Source of the DNA: Leptolyngbya subtilissima AS-A7
Lineage (GTDB): Bacteria > Cyanobacteriota > Cyanobacteriia > Phormidesmidales > Phormidesmidaceae
Assembly: GCF_039962255.1 (NCBI RefSeq)
Contig: NZ_JAMPKY010000010.1
Span: 186,001-250,000, forward strand
DNA: 64,000 bases
Reading direction: 5' to 3'
The position numbers and the translations under genes are program-made. A model generated the notes under the pieces. It was not told the origin of the DNA and did no database searches. It saw nothing but the letters and a program-made list of their open reading frames with translations. Below are positions 8,939-17,896 of the stretch, piece after piece; the first letter of the stretch is position 1; each line of letters opens with the position of its first letter.

Positions 8939-10009
8939 TTAGCTGAGAGGCGCAGTTTGCAGCGATGGTTCTACTGCGCTAGCCAACTTCCGCAGCATTG
9001 CGGCGGTAGTGTCGAAGTCAACACAGGCATCGGTGATGCTCTGGCCGTAGGTGAGCTGCCGCAAATTGTCGGGGATCGATTGACTGCCTGCCTTCAGATG
9101 GCTCTCGATCATCACCCCGAGAATGTGGCGCGAGCCGTCGCGGACTTGGGCGGCAATGTCATCCAGCACATTGGTCTGGCGGTTGTGGTCTTTATTGGCG
9201 TTGGCGTGGCTGCAATCGACCATCATGCGATGGTTGAGCTTGAGTTTGGCCATTTCTTCAGCGGCTTTGACCACATGGTCGGCGCTAAAGTTGGGACCAT
9301 CCTTGCCGCCCCGCAGCACCAGATGCCCGTCAGGGTTGCCGGTGGTGGTGACAATGCTGGCTAGACCGCTCTGGTTGATGCCCAAAAAGTGGTGGGGGCG
9401 GCTGGCGGCCACCATGGCATTCATCGCGGCTTGCAGACTGCCGTCGGTGCTGTTCTTAAAGCCGATGGGCATCGAAAGGCCCGAAGCCATCTCGCGGTGG
9501 GTCTGGCTTTCTGTGGTGCGAGCGCCGATCGCAGTCCAAGCAATCAGGTCGGCAATATACTGCGGCGTCACCGGGTCGAGCAGTTCGGTGGCGGCGGGCA
9601 GCCCCAGGTGGGCCAGGTCGAGCAGCAGCTTGCGGGCTAGGCGCAGGCCGGTGTTGATGTCGTAGCTGCCGTCGAGGTGGGGATCGTTGATCAGACCCTT
9701 CCAGCCGACGTTGGTGCGAGGTTTCTCGAAGTAAACCCGCATGATGATTTCGAGCTGGCCCGAGAGCTCATGGCGCAGGTTGGCCAGCTTTTGCCCATAC
9801 TCATAGGCGGCGTCAATGTCGTGCACCGAGCAGGGTCCGACGATGACGAGCAGGCGACGGTCTTCGTTGTAGAGAATGTGGCGAATGCGATCGCGTGCTT
9901 CTGCCACTAGCGTTGCCGCCTCTGCCGACATCGGAAACTCGTGGTGCAGCAGCGCAGGGCTGACTAGAGGGCGAGTCTCAACAACGTGAAGATCCTGGGT
10001 TTGGTGCAT
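8939..10009 (-). CDS. aroG: 3-deoxy-7-phosphoheptulonate synthase (DAHP synthase)
   Basis: First enzyme of the shikimate pathway: condenses phosphoenolpyruvate and erythrose 4-phosphate to DAHP in the cytosol. The 356 residues match the class I (AroF/G/H) length. Visible motifs are LLVIVGPCSVHD near 54-65, MRVYFEKPRTNVGWKG (PEP site), GARTTESQTHREMASGLSMP, GFKNSTDG, VLRGGK, MVDCSHANANK and GVMIESHL, which include the metal ligands Cys, His and Glu. The N-terminal ~35 residues usually carry feedback control by aromatic amino acids; which one cannot be read here. Monocistronic, with a GC hairpin in its leader. Confidence 0.93.
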   Translation of the reverse strand: MHQTQDLHVVETRPLVSPALLHHEFPMSAEAATLVAEARDRIRHILYNEDRRLLVIVGPCSVHDIDAAYEYGQKLANLRHELSGQLEIIMRVYFEKPRTNVGWKGLINDPHLDGSYDINTGLRLARKLLLDLAHLGLPAATELLDPVTPQYIADLIAWTAIGARTTESQTHREMASGLSMPIGFKNSTDGSLQAAMNAMVAASRPHHFLGINQSGLASIVTTTGNPDGHLVLRGGKDGPNFSADHVVKAAEEMAKLKLNHRMMVDCSHANANKDHNRQTNVLDDIAAQVRDGSRHILGVMIESHLKAGSQSIPDNLRQLTYGQSITDACVDFDTTAAMLRKLASAVEPSLQTAPLS

Positions 10010-10033
10010 TGAATTTTTGGCCTAATAAATATC

Positions 10034-10050
10034 GGCTCCACCCCGGAGCC
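10034..10050 (-). terminator. Hairpin between GNAT gene and aroG
   Basis: GGCTCC and GGAGCC form a 6-bp GC stem with a 5-base loop. Read on the minus strand it follows the acetyltransferase gene and is followed by GATATTTATT, so it may be a weak terminator of that gene or part of the aroG leader. Confidence 0.35.
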
Positions 10051-10109
10051 GCCTATAAAATGGTAGCTTACCTTACCCCTCAGAGGAGTTATGGGCCGGG
10101 GGCGAGTTC

Positions 10110-10595
10110 TTAACCAACCGTGATTTCGGTAGGTGCTTCAGCGGGATGGCTGAGGGAAGGCAGCATCTCGATCTCGGCACTGTTGTAGAGCACCATCGTG
10201 GTGGAAGCATTTTCTTCAAAGCCAATGCGCTTGTAAAACCCCTGCTGATGGGTCGTCATTAAGTACACTCGCTCGACTCGGCTCATGTGGGGGTGAGCCA
10301 CCAGAGTTTCAACCAGCCTGCGGCCCAGCCCGCCGCCTTGGTAGTCGGGCGAGATCACCACATCCCAAATGGTGGCTCGAAAGACGCCGTCGGAGGTGGC
10401 GCGGGCAAAACCAATCAGCGTGGCGCCATCCCAAGCGGTAACGACGGGGTAGCTGTGGGCGATCGCCGTTTCCATATCCTCCCGCGTGCGATCTTTGGCC
10501 CAAAACGCCGCCGCCTGAAACAGCCTTACCAGCTGGTTCAAATCCTCAGTAGAAAACTGATTAGCGTACTTAAACTGAATAGCGCTGCAATCCAT
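10110..10595 (-). CDS. Ycf52-like GNAT acetyltransferase
   Basis: GCN5-related N-acetyltransferase of about 161 residues. The acetyl-CoA motif A is seen as VISPDYQGGGLGRRLVE, preceded by FRATIWDV, and FYKRIGFEE gives motif B. The FRATIWDV-YQGxGLG combination and the LNQLVRLFQ start resemble the cyanobacterial/plastid Ycf52 (plant NSI) family. The frame continues upstream to 10847, but those 84 residues look non-coding; the ATG at 10595 is preceded by an AGCAGG sequence at a plausible distance. The acceptor substrate is unknown. Confidence 0.78.
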   Translation of the reverse strand: MDCSAIQFKYANQFSTEDLNQLVRLFQAAAFWAKDRTREDMETAIAHSYPVVTAWDGATLIGFARATSDGVFRATIWDVVISPDYQGGGLGRRLVETLVAHPHMSRVERVYLMTTHQQGFYKRIGFEENASTTMVLYNSAEIEMLPSLSHPAEAPTEITVG

Positions 10596-10904
10596 CAACA
10601 ACCTGCTCACATCCCAATCAGGGCTAAGGTTCAGTGGGGTTAGCTTAATCGCAAAAACTACACTGGTTCTGCGCTTAGCTAGCGAAGAACTACTCTGCCA
10701 AGGTAGACAATTCACAGCCGAATCAAGCTCTACCGGCTTACATATTTGCGAGAGCAAAGTCGAGGGTGTGCCCAGCGCTATGCTCTTCAGACAGAATAAA
10801 CAGAATTTTTGGATAACGGTATACCAAAACCCGAATTCTGTTGACATTGCTAGGAAGCCCTGACAACTGCATGCAAGAGGGAGGATAGGGTGTGTGGTGC
10901 AGGG

Positions 10905-10950
10905 TTCAAGGTATAGGGTCTAGGGGTGCTCCCTGAACCTTAGACCCCGA
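10905..10950. repeat. Foldback repeat
   Basis: GGGTCTA (10916-10922) pairs with TAGACCC (10941-10947), and AAGGT/ACCTT blocks lie alongside. Similar in style to 841-895 and 19247-19317. It lies between two minus-strand genes. Confidence 0.45.
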
Positions 10951-10959
10951 AATTCCAAA

Positions 10960-11568
10960 TCACGCCGTCGTGCTCTGCTGCCGCAGCTTCCACACAACGC
11001 TAGAAACCAAATTTGTCACCGTATGGGCCACGATCGGCACTAGCAGGTTGCCCGTTAGCACTGCCCCGATCGCCAGCACCAGACCAATGGCCGTGGCCCA
11101 CACCACGTAGGTCCACTGCTGCAAACTGCTCAGGTGCAGTACCCCAAAGCTGGCCGCCGACACAACAATGCCCAGGGTATTCATGCCGATCGCGGGCAGC
11201 ATCACCCCCCGAAACAGCAGTTCTTCACTCAGTCCCGGCAGTAGCCCCAGCCAGATTATGTCGGGCCACTGCAAGGGTTGAAGCACCAGGGTCAGGTAGG
11301 TATCCGCGCTTTGGCGGTAGGCGGGCCACAGACGATAGACCACACCGCTAGCTACGGTGATTGCTAACCCCAATCCCACTCCCAGCAGACCATCTGTCCA
11401 AGACAGCTGCACCGGCATCAGTTCTGCTGGGTCAAAGTACAGCCAGGCTTTAGAAATCAGCAGCAGCACCACCGCTGTTACGCCCATCGCCACCAGCACC
11501 TGCACGCGGGTCAGGGGCTCAAGCTGGGGATCGGGCTGTGGGTCTGGGCTAGAGGGCGGCTGGGTCAC
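10960..11568 (-). CDS. CPBP-family intramembrane metalloprotease
   Basis: Membrane protein of 202 residues with a proline-rich cytoplasmic start and about five membrane segments. The CPBP/Rce1 signature is complete: EE-x3-R in SEELLFRG (Glu115, Glu116, Arg120), His145 in FGVLHL, and His182/Asn186 in VAHTVTN. Family members are prenyl-protein proteases or bacteriocin-immunity proteins; in cyanobacteria the role is mostly unknown. Starts with GTG at 11568. Confidence 0.85.
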   Translation of the reverse strand: MTQPPSSPDPQPDPQLEPLTRVQVLVAMGVTAVVLLLISKAWLYFDPAELMPVQLSWTDGLLGVGLGLAITVASGVVYRLWPAYRQSADTYLTLVLQPLQWPDIIWLGLLPGLSEELLFRGVMLPAIGMNTLGIVVSAASFGVLHLSSLQQWTYVVWATAIGLVLAIGAVLTGNLLVPIVAHTVTNLVSSVVWKLRQQSTTA

Positions 11569-11780
11569 AGAGATAACAATGCTGAGGGCATTGTTATCTT
11601 AACGAAGCGATCGCAGAAACTCGTTTTAATTGTCGGCGGCAAGACAGGCCGCCTAGAAGAATGCGGGAATCAAGGCAGGGTGAAGCTCGATCGCTGCTTA
11701 CGAATTTCATTTTGCTGCACATAGGCGATCGCTGAATGGCTTCCTTTCGCTGTCACTAGCGCAGCCCAATCGCTACACGG

Positions 11781-13952
11781 CTATGAGTTAGGGTCTGCTG
11801 GGTCTTCATTGACTTGGGCGGGTGGAGTTTTGATGAAGGGCCAGGTGAAGTAGAATGTTGTGCCTTCGCCCACAGTAGAAGTGAGCCACACGCGACCATT
11901 CTCGGCCTCGACGATCTTTTTGACCACCGCCAGGCCGACGCCAGTACTTTCGAAGTCGTCGCGGGCCTTGAGGGTTTGAAAGATGGTGAAAATTTTGTCG
12001 TGATATTGAGGGGCAATGCCGGGGCCATCGTCAGCGATCGCAAACTCGAGCCATTGGCCCTGGTCTTGCCAGGTAATGCGCACGGTGCCGCGATTGCCCT
12101 CTGGGCAAGCTTCGCTAGCGCAGTGGTGGTGCTTGATAGCATTGTTTATCAAGTTGGCAAACACCTGACCCAGGGCCGTTTTGTGGCTATAGAGGGTAGG
12201 TAAATCGGTCGGCACCTCCACTCGAAACTGCTCTGGTGGGTCGAGAGAATCGATCACGTTGTCTAGCAACAAGTTCAGGTCTACGGCTACCATGCTGCGC
12301 TGGCGACGGCCCACCCGTGAGTATTCCAGCAGGCCGTTGATTAGGGCTTCCATCCGCTGGACTCGACTGCGCAACAGGTCGAGCTGACGACGGTTTTCGG
12401 CCGGGATTTGCCCCTCCAAGTCTTCGCCAATCCAGTCGGCCAAGTTAGAGATCGCCCGCAGCGGTGCCTTCAGATCGTGGGAAGCCACGTAGGCAAACTG
12501 GTCAAGCTCGGCGTTGCGCTGTTCTAGCATGGCGGTGGTGTGGGCCAGCATCAGGTTAGTGTTGGCCATCTCGTCAGCCCGGTGCAGGAGCTCTTCTTGG
12601 GCTGCTTTGCGGTCTTCAATATCTTCGACGATGGCAATGAATGCTAAGGGGCGGTCGGCCTCGTCGCTTTCGACCGACGCGGTGACCAGCGTCCAGAGGG
12701 GAGTACCATCCTTGCGGAGGTAGCGTTTCTCAAACTGGCAGGGGGTGTGCTCGGTGAGCAGCTGGTGGTAATAATACTCATCTTGCTGGCGATCGGCCTC
12801 ATAGGTAATTGATTGAAAGGAGCGATTGATCAACTCCTCAGACCGATAGCCCAAAATATCGCAGAACTTTTGGTTCACCTGAATCCAGTGCCCTTGCCAG
12901 TCAAGGCGGGCCATGCCCACTGCCGCCTGCTCAAAAACAGCCCGAAACCGCCGTTCACTGGCCTGCAAATCTAGCTCCGCCTGCTTAGCGACGGTGATAT
13001 CTTGCACTACGCCTACCATGCGCTGGGCGCGCCCATCTTTAACCGCTACCACTCGACCATAGACGCTGATCCAGTGCCAGGTGTCGTCGGGCCACTGCTT
13101 GCGGTACTGCCCCACAAACTCGGTTTGGGTGGCGATCGCGTCATTCACCAACGCCTGGATCTCCGGTAAATCCTGCGGGTGCACCCGCTCAGCCCAAACC
13201 TCAGCAGTGTGGGAAACGGTGCCGGGCTCAAAGCCCATAATTTGCTCAGTGCGCGGCGACCAAACTTGAGTGTTGGTGTCGAGCTGCCAATCCCAAGATC
13301 CCATCTGGGCGGCACTTAGGGCTAGATTGAGGCGCTCCGCCGTCTCTTGCAAATCGGTAGTGGTGCTTTGCAGGGTAACGCGGGCTTGGCGCTCTTGCTC
13401 GAGCAGCGTTTCGATCTGCTGCTTCGCCTCTTCGAGCTGGGCGGTGCGGCGCTGCACCCGGTCTTCTAGGGTCTGGTTGAGCTGGCGCACTTCTTGCTCG
13501 GCTGTGCGCAGGCCGGCTTCGGCCTGCTTGCGATCGCTAATTTCATCCTGCAGCGCCCGGTTCATATCCATCAGCTGCGTGGCGTTGGGCAGGGCCAGGG
13601 CCGACGGCAGCCGAGGCACCAACTCCATCGCCGTGGCCAGCGACACCAGTGCCGTCAGCGCCTTCATCGTCCCCGACACCCAGTAGGTGGGAAACCACAG
13701 CGTCCATACCGCGAGCAGGTGGGTAGCACCGCAGGCCGCAATAAAGGTCGCAAACAGCCAAAACAATGGCCTAAAGGGAACGTCGGGCCGCCGCTTTACA
13801 AAATAAACCAGGGCTCCCGCAATCATCCAGTACGACAGCGCAATTAGCGCGTCTGACAGCAGGTGCAGCCACACCAGGCCAGGCTGCCACAGATAGCAGT
13901 GCCCGTGGGGAATGTAGGGCCCCGATAGCAAAGACCGCCAGTACTCGTCCAT
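11781..13952 (-). CDS. Ethylene-receptor-like membrane histidine kinase
   Basis: 723-residue sensor kinase. Residues 27-112 form three membrane helices with the plant ETR1 ethylene-binding pattern: Asp34, Tyr41, Ile44, Ile71, Cys74 and His78 in FIAACGATHLL, at the same spacing as ETR1 Asp25, Tyr32, Ile35, Ile62, Cys65 and His69 (Cys and His bind the copper cofactor). Then a coiled coil (130-205), two PAS domains (about 206-325 and 332-450), a dimerisation/H-box with His492 (ASHDLKAPLR) and an ATPase domain with N-box NLINNAIKH, G1 DDGPGIA and G2 STGVGLAVVKK. About eight extra residues follow the N-box. Synechocystis Etr1 (Slr1212) is a characterised relative. It is divergent from the response regulator at 14170, its probable partner. 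Confidence 0.9.
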   Translation of the reverse strand: MDEYWRSLLSGPYIPHGHCYLWQPGLVWLHLLSDALIALSYWMIAGALVYFVKRRPDVPFRPLFWLFATFIAACGATHLLAVWTLWFPTYWVSGTMKALTALVSLATAMELVPRLPSALALPNATQLMDMNRALQDEISDRKQAEAGLRTAEQEVRQLNQTLEDRVQRRTAQLEEAKQQIETLLEQERQARVTLQSTTTDLQETAERLNLALSAAQMGSWDWQLDTNTQVWSPRTEQIMGFEPGTVSHTAEVWAERVHPQDLPEIQALVNDAIATQTEFVGQYRKQWPDDTWHWISVYGRVVAVKDGRAQRMVGVVQDITVAKQAELDLQASERRFRAVFEQAAVGMARLDWQGHWIQVNQKFCDILGYRSEELINRSFQSITYEADRQQDEYYYHQLLTEHTPCQFEKRYLRKDGTPLWTLVTASVESDEADRPLAFIAIVEDIEDRKAAQEELLHRADEMANTNLMLAHTTAMLEQRNAELDQFAYVASHDLKAPLRAISNLADWIGEDLEGQIPAENRRQLDLLRSRVQRMEALINGLLEYSRVGRRQRSMVAVDLNLLLDNVIDSLDPPEQFRVEVPTDLPTLYSHKTALGQVFANLINNAIKHHHCASEACPEGNRGTVRITWQDQGQWLEFAIADDGPGIAPQYHDKIFTIFQTLKARDDFESTGVGLAVVKKIVEAENGRVWLTSTVGEGTTFYFTWPFIKTPPAQVNEDPADPNS

Positions 13953-14169
13953 GGCTCTATCCCTATCGTGAGAAGTATTGATTTCGCAGGTGATTTTGAC
14001 CCATAGCCCTTTGATAGAGCAAAGTCTGTCTAGGGATATAGTCCCTGCCTAACCGAGGTCTGCCCAAGGGTATGTGCTGATGCCCTATAGTTAGTCCATA
14101 ATCATGGCACCCTGGGCGATGACGAGCCGCCCACAACCGTTTCTAATGCCTCGTTTAGGAGGCCATCTA
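13953..14169. promoter_or_regulatory. Shared divergent control region of kinase and regulator
   Basis: 217 bases between the two divergent genes must hold both promoters. AGGGAT/AGTCCCT forms a small hairpin near 14032-14046. GAGGTCTGCCCAA at 14055-14067 recurs exactly at 15956-15968, upstream of the lone receiver gene. The segment GCCCTATAGTTAGTCC (14082-14097) resembles GGCCTATAGTCGACC upstream of the DUF2294 gene. A ribosome site AGGAGG lies at 14157-14162. Confidence 0.4.
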
Positions 14170-14886
14170 ATGACAGACATCCGCATTGTACTCATTGAAG
14201 ACCACGACCTTACTCGACTAGGCCTCAAGGCAGCCCTGCAGCGGGTGCCTGACATGACGGTTGTGGGTGAAGCCGCCAACGGTGCTCGCGGGTTGAGCCT
14301 GCTTGAGACCGAGCGCCCTGACATCGCCATCGTCGATATTGGCCTACCCGACATCGACGGCATTGAGCTAGTAGAGCGCCTGCGCCAGAACCAAAGCGGC
14401 CTTGAGGGCAACCCCACCCGTGTGCTGATGCTCACTATGCACGATAGCGAAGCCGCAGTCATGGCTGCCTTTGCCGCCGGCGCTGACTCCTACTGTATGA
14501 AGCAGACCGAGCTTGACGACCTAATCGTGGCGGTGCGTGAGACCCACGAGGGGAATTCCTGGATTGACCCTGCTGTGGCAAGTGTGGTGCTACGCCAGGT
14601 GCGCAAAACCCCCGCAGGGGCCATGGCCATCGGCAACCGCACTGTCTCTATTGAGGCGATCGAGCCTGAATTTGAGCAAATTTTAGAATCCTACCCGCTG
14701 ACTGAGCGTGAGCTAGAAATTCTAGAGCTGATTGTGGGTGGGTGCAGCAATGCTGAGATTGCTGAGCGTTCCTACATCACCGTTGGCACGGTCAAGACCC
14801 ACGTGCGCAGCATTCTCAACAAGTTAGGAGTAGACGATCGCACTAAGGCGGCCGTGCGCGCTTTGCGATCGGGGCTTGTAACCTAG
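14170..14886 (+). CDS. NarL/LuxR-family response regulator
   Basis: 238-residue DNA-binding response regulator. The receiver domain spans 1-125 with the acidic pair Glu10-Asp11, phosphoacceptor Asp56 (AIVDIGLPDIDG) and Met-Lys at CMKQTE. The LuxR/GerE helix-turn-helix is at about 172-236 (LTERELEILELIVGG...ITVGTVKTHVRSILNKLGV). Start chosen at 14170 because AGGAGG precedes it by seven bases; an upstream in-frame ATG at 14104 has none. Divergent from, and by inference phosphorylated by, the ethylene-receptor-like kinase. Confidence 0.92.
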   Translation: MTDIRIVLIEDHDLTRLGLKAALQRVPDMTVVGEAANGARGLSLLETERPDIAIVDIGLPDIDGIELVERLRQNQSGLEGNPTRVLMLTMHDSEAAVMAAFAAGADSYCMKQTELDDLIVAVRETHEGNSWIDPAVASVVLRQVRKTPAGAMAIGNRTVSIEAIEPEFEQILESYPLTERELEILELIVGGCSNAEIAERSYITVGTVKTHVRSILNKLGVDDRTKAAVRALRSGLVT

Positions 14887-15001
14887 GTAGCGCCCCTAGG
14901 TATGCCCGGTGCCAAGCAAATGAGCCCTGCTTCAAGAGTTTCACAGTTGGCTATACCCTTGAAGCAGGGCCTATAGTCGACCGTCAACTTTAAAGCGTTC
15001 T

Positions 15002-15397
15002 ATGGACACCACTCCTTCAACTTTGCTGCCAACGGCCGGTCAGATTCAGCGTCACTTAACTCAGCAATTCCAGCGGCTCTATCGCGAACAGCTCAACCAT
15101 GCCATCGGCAAAATCACCTGCCAACTAATCGATGACAAGTTGCTGCTGGTGTTCGAAGATTCCGTGACTAAGCCTGAACAGCTGCTGGTTGAAACCGGAG
15201 ATACAGCCCTCGCTGAACAGGTGCGGGCTGACCTATCGATGGCCCTGCGCCCTCAGATCATTGAAATCACCGAGCAGGCTCTCGAGCGCGAAGTGGTCGA
15301 CATTATGACCGATGCGACCCTGGAGACAGGGCGCACCGGCATTGTCATCATCTTGTCTGGCCCGCCAGAGATTCGCCCTGCCGCTAAGGCATCTTAG
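15002..15397 (+). CDS. DUF2294 domain protein
   Basis: 131 residues. The whole protein fits DUF2294: QIQRHLTQQFQRLYREQLNHAIGKITCQLIDDKLLLVFED, then VTKPEQLLVE and a central VREVR-like ADLSMAL, ending in DATLETGRTGIVIIL. The biochemical role of the family is unknown. It follows the response regulator by 115 bases in the same direction, and both leaders contain a similar CTATAG-centred segment, so joint control is possible. Confidence 0.75.
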   Translation: MDTTPSTLLPTAGQIQRHLTQQFQRLYREQLNHAIGKITCQLIDDKLLLVFEDSVTKPEQLLVETGDTALAEQVRADLSMALRPQIIEITEQALEREVVDIMTDATLETGRTGIVIILSGPPEIRPAAKAS

Positions 15398-15409
15398 CCT
15401 TGGCCCTGC

Positions 15410-15838
15410 TCAGCCAACGGGCTGTCCTAGACCGATGAAGCGACCGACGAGCTGTTCAACAGATTTCACCAAAAAGGGTTTGCTGATGTAGTCGTCGAAC
15501 CCAGCCGCTAAGATCTTGTGTCGGTTATCGCTACCCGCTAGGGCAGTCACGGCGACCACCGGAATGTTTTGGGTATTGTCGTCGGCTCGCAGCTGACGCA
15601 GTAAGCTGTAGCCATCTACCTCAGGCAGATGGATGTCGGACAATATCAGGGTGGGATGATGTTGCTGAGCCGCTGCCAAAGCGGCAAACCCATCGGCGAC
15701 AAAACAGGCTTGGCACGAGAGCTGCTCTAGTATGTAGGCCATTAGCGTGAGGCTATCGTCGTCGTCATCGACAACTAGCACCAGGGGTACTTGAGACTGC
15801 ACAGGGTTTGACACGGGAGCTGTTGTTTGCAAAACCAC
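15410..15838 (-). CDS. Stand-alone CheY-like receiver
   Basis: 142 residues: a short unstructured N-terminus and one receiver domain with acidic cluster Asp24-28, phosphoacceptor Asp68 (LILSDIHLPEVDG), Thr in VVAVTAL and Lys in YISKPF. It has no output domain, so it should act by protein contact or as a phosphate shuttle. GTG start at 15838, supported by AAGGAG eight bases upstream. It is convergent with the DUF2294 gene (12 bases apart) and probably belongs to the same signalling cluster. Confidence 0.85.
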   Translation of the reverse strand: MVLQTTAPVSNPVQSQVPLVLVVDDDDDSLTLMAYILEQLSCQACFVADGFAALAAAQQHHPTLILSDIHLPEVDGYSLLRQLRADDNTQNIPVVAVTALAGSDNRHKILAAGFDDYISKPFLVKSVEQLVGRFIGLGQPVG

Positions 15839-16258
15839 AGGACTATCTCCTTGTTGGGGCCTAAGGGTGCAGGCTAGTCGACACTAGAAGCTGCTAGAGA
15901 GGCATTCCGCCCGTGGTCAACAGAGCACGTAAGGGATTGGCTTTGTGAGGATTTTGAGGTCTGCCCAAAACTCTAGCCTACAAAAGCTGGAGGCAAGGTG
16001 TAACAGAGCCGCGAAAAACAAAAAACTTTTGTTTTTCTTAATCTTTGAGCTATCTTAGCACAGCCATTTTATGGTTACAGCTTTCAACAATAATTAATTT
16101 TTCGGCAACAGAGGTTAACAGTTGATCTAGGCTGCCGAGTCAACATTGCCGCGCACTGCCGGTCTACAGGTAGGCCTGCTCGGCCTCAATTCGGCAGGTT
16201 TGTTAGACTATGAAGGTTCCAACGGGACGATCCCTCACCCCACCAAGGATTCACTGGC
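15839..16258. other. A/T-rich gap with a perfect palindrome
   Basis: 420 bases without a gene. It contains an 11-bp perfect inverted repeat GAAAAACAAAA at 16013-16023, complement at 16027-16037, with a 3-base centre, followed by more A/T-rich sequence. It should carry the promoters of the receiver gene (minus) and tldD (plus). Confidence 0.5.
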
Positions 16259-17743
16259 ATGACGGTTGCACCCTTCCCAACCCCGCTGCTTAAGACCAAT
16301 GACCTGCTTCAGCGGGATTATGCCGCCCCTCGCGATCGCTTCGACAGCGCCTGGGAGGCCACCCTATCGACCCTGCTTGGGCTAGGTCGCGCCGCTGGGG
16401 CCGACTTTGTTGAGTTTTTCCTAGAGCGCAATAACTACATTAGCTGTCAAGCCGAAGACGACGCTATCACTAGCCTGTCGCCCCGCTTGGTGACCGGTGC
16501 CGGGGTGCGCGTGTTTCGTGGCCAAGCCGACTGCTATGTCAGCACCAACGATCTCACCTTTAATGGACTCAAGGCTGCCCTCGACAAAGCCCTTGCCATT
16601 ATGGGGCTGACTCTGCCCGGCCCCCACACCAACCTGGCCGAAATTAACTTGGAGCTGCTGCGCGACTACGCTACCGCCAAAGGCAAAGACGACTGGCTGA
16701 GCCAGTGTAGCTCGATGCAGGAAATGGGCGACGTGCTGCTGGCCGCCAACAGTGCCTTGGGCCAAAAGGCCAGTCACGTGCAGTCACGTCGCGCCGTCTA
16801 CTTCCGCGACTGGCAAGAGGTGTTGGTGGCCGCCAGCGACGGCACCTTTGCCCGTGACATTCGCCTTACCCAGTCGGTGGGTTACAACCTGCTGTGCGCC
16901 GACGGTGAGCATCGCTCCTCCATTGGCCAGCGGGCGGGCGACACCAGCGACCCGGCCTTTTTGCGCCAGTGGGATTACACCACTGCCGCCGCCGATGTGG
17001 CTGAATCTGCTGGCAAGATGCTCTATGCCGACTACGTCGAGTCGGGCAGCTATCCAGTAATTATGGCCAACAAGTTTGGCGGCGTGATCTTCCACGAAGC
17101 CTGTGGACACCTGCTGGAGACCACCCAGATTGAGCGGGGCACTACCCCCTTCATCGACAAAAAAGGCCAAAAGATCGCCCACGAAAGTCTTACCGCCTGG
17201 GATGAAGGGCTGACGACTGACGCCTTTGGCACCATTGACATGGATGATGAGGGCATGCCCGCCCAGCGCACCCTATTGATTGAGAACGGCATTCTGAAGA
17301 ACTTTTTGAGCGATCGCGCTGGCTCGATGCGCACTGGCCATCCCCGCACCGGCAGCGGTCGTCGTCAGGGCTTTACCTACGCCGCCGCCAGCCGCATGCG
17401 CAACACCTACATCGCCCCCGGCGACTACTCGCTAGACGAGCTGTTCGCCTCGGTTGAGAAAGGCATTTACTGCAAGCAGATGGGCGGCGGCAGCGTTGGC
17501 CCCACGGGCCAGTTCAACTTTTCTGTCTCTGAGGCTTACTTAATTGAGAACGGCAAAGTCACCAAGCCCCTCAAGGGCGCGACCCTAATCGGCGAAGCTA
17601 CCGAAATCATGGACAAAATCTCCATGTGCTCCAACGATCTAGATCTGGCGGCGGGCTTCTGCGGCTCCATCAGCGGCAGTATCTACGTCACCGTGGGTCA
17701 GCCGCACCTCAAGGTTGACTCGATCACCGTCGGCGGACGTTAG
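16259..17743 (+). CDS. tldD: TldD metalloprotease subunit
   Basis: Catalytic subunit of the TldD/TldE zinc protease, which degrades unfolded or modified peptides and matures some microcins. 494 residues, normal length. The zinc motif is intact in [12 protein letters not shown]: His279, Glu280, His284. GGGSV and the glycine-rich C-terminal [15 protein letters not shown] are typical of the family. Followed in the same direction by its partner tldE, separated by a low-complexity foldback. Confidence 0.92.
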   Translation: MTVAPFPTPLLKTNDLLQRDYAAPRDRFDSAWEATLSTLLGLGRAAGADFVEFFLERNNYISCQAEDDAITSLSPRLVTGAGVRVFRGQADCYVSTNDLTFNGLKAALDKALAIMGLTLPGPHTNLAEINLELLRDYATAKGKDDWLSQCSSMQEMGDVLLAANSALGQKASHVQSRRAVYFRDWQEVLVAASDGTFARDIRLTQSVGYNLLCADGEHRSSIGQRAGDTSDPAFLRQWDYTTAAADVAESAGKMLYADYVESGSYPVIMANKFGGVIFHEACGHLLETTQIERGTTPFIDKKGQKIAHESLTAWDEGLTTDAFGTIDMDDEGMPAQRTLLIENGILKNFLSDRAGSMRTGHPRTGSGRRQGFTYAAASRMRNTYIAPGDYSLDELFASVEKGIYCKQMGGGSVGPTGQFNFSVSEAYLIENGKVTKPLKGATLIGEATEIMDKISMCSNDLDLAAGFCGSISGSIYVTVGQPHLKVDSITVGGR

Positions 17744-17745
17744 GA

Positions 17746-17896
17746 GAGTGGATGAGTGAAGGGGGTGGATGGGTGGATGAGTTGGGCAAGCTGCCAAAGC
17801 CATCCACTCATCCTCGTTAAATGGTTTCCTCCTTCACCCATTCACCCCATCCACCCATCCACCCCTTACCCATCCACCCATCCACTCTTTTCCCCT
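17746..17896. repeat. Low-complexity foldback between tldD and tldE
   Basis: The first half is G-rich (repeats of GGTGGATG and GGATGAGTG) and the second is C-rich (repeats of CCATCCACCC and CCCATCCACT). The halves are complementary, so the RNA can fold into a long imperfect hairpin right before the tldE start. The repeats are 7-8 bases long and degenerate. An in-frame ATG at 17756 would translate this repeat and is rejected as the tldE start. Confidence 0.65.

Noticed and set aside
10596..10847. 84-codon N-terminal extension of the Ycf52-like acetyltransferase
   Set aside because: The extra residues do not resemble the family, and an ATG with a ribosome-site-like sequence lies right before the domain.
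17756..17896. 47-codon N-terminal extension of TldE
   Set aside because: It is translated from a Pro/His-coding foldback repeat; the known family start is at 17897.
17820..17896. Short repeated ATCCACCC units considered as a CRISPR array
   Set aside because: The units are 7-8 bases and contiguous, with no unique spacers; no cas gene is in the window.
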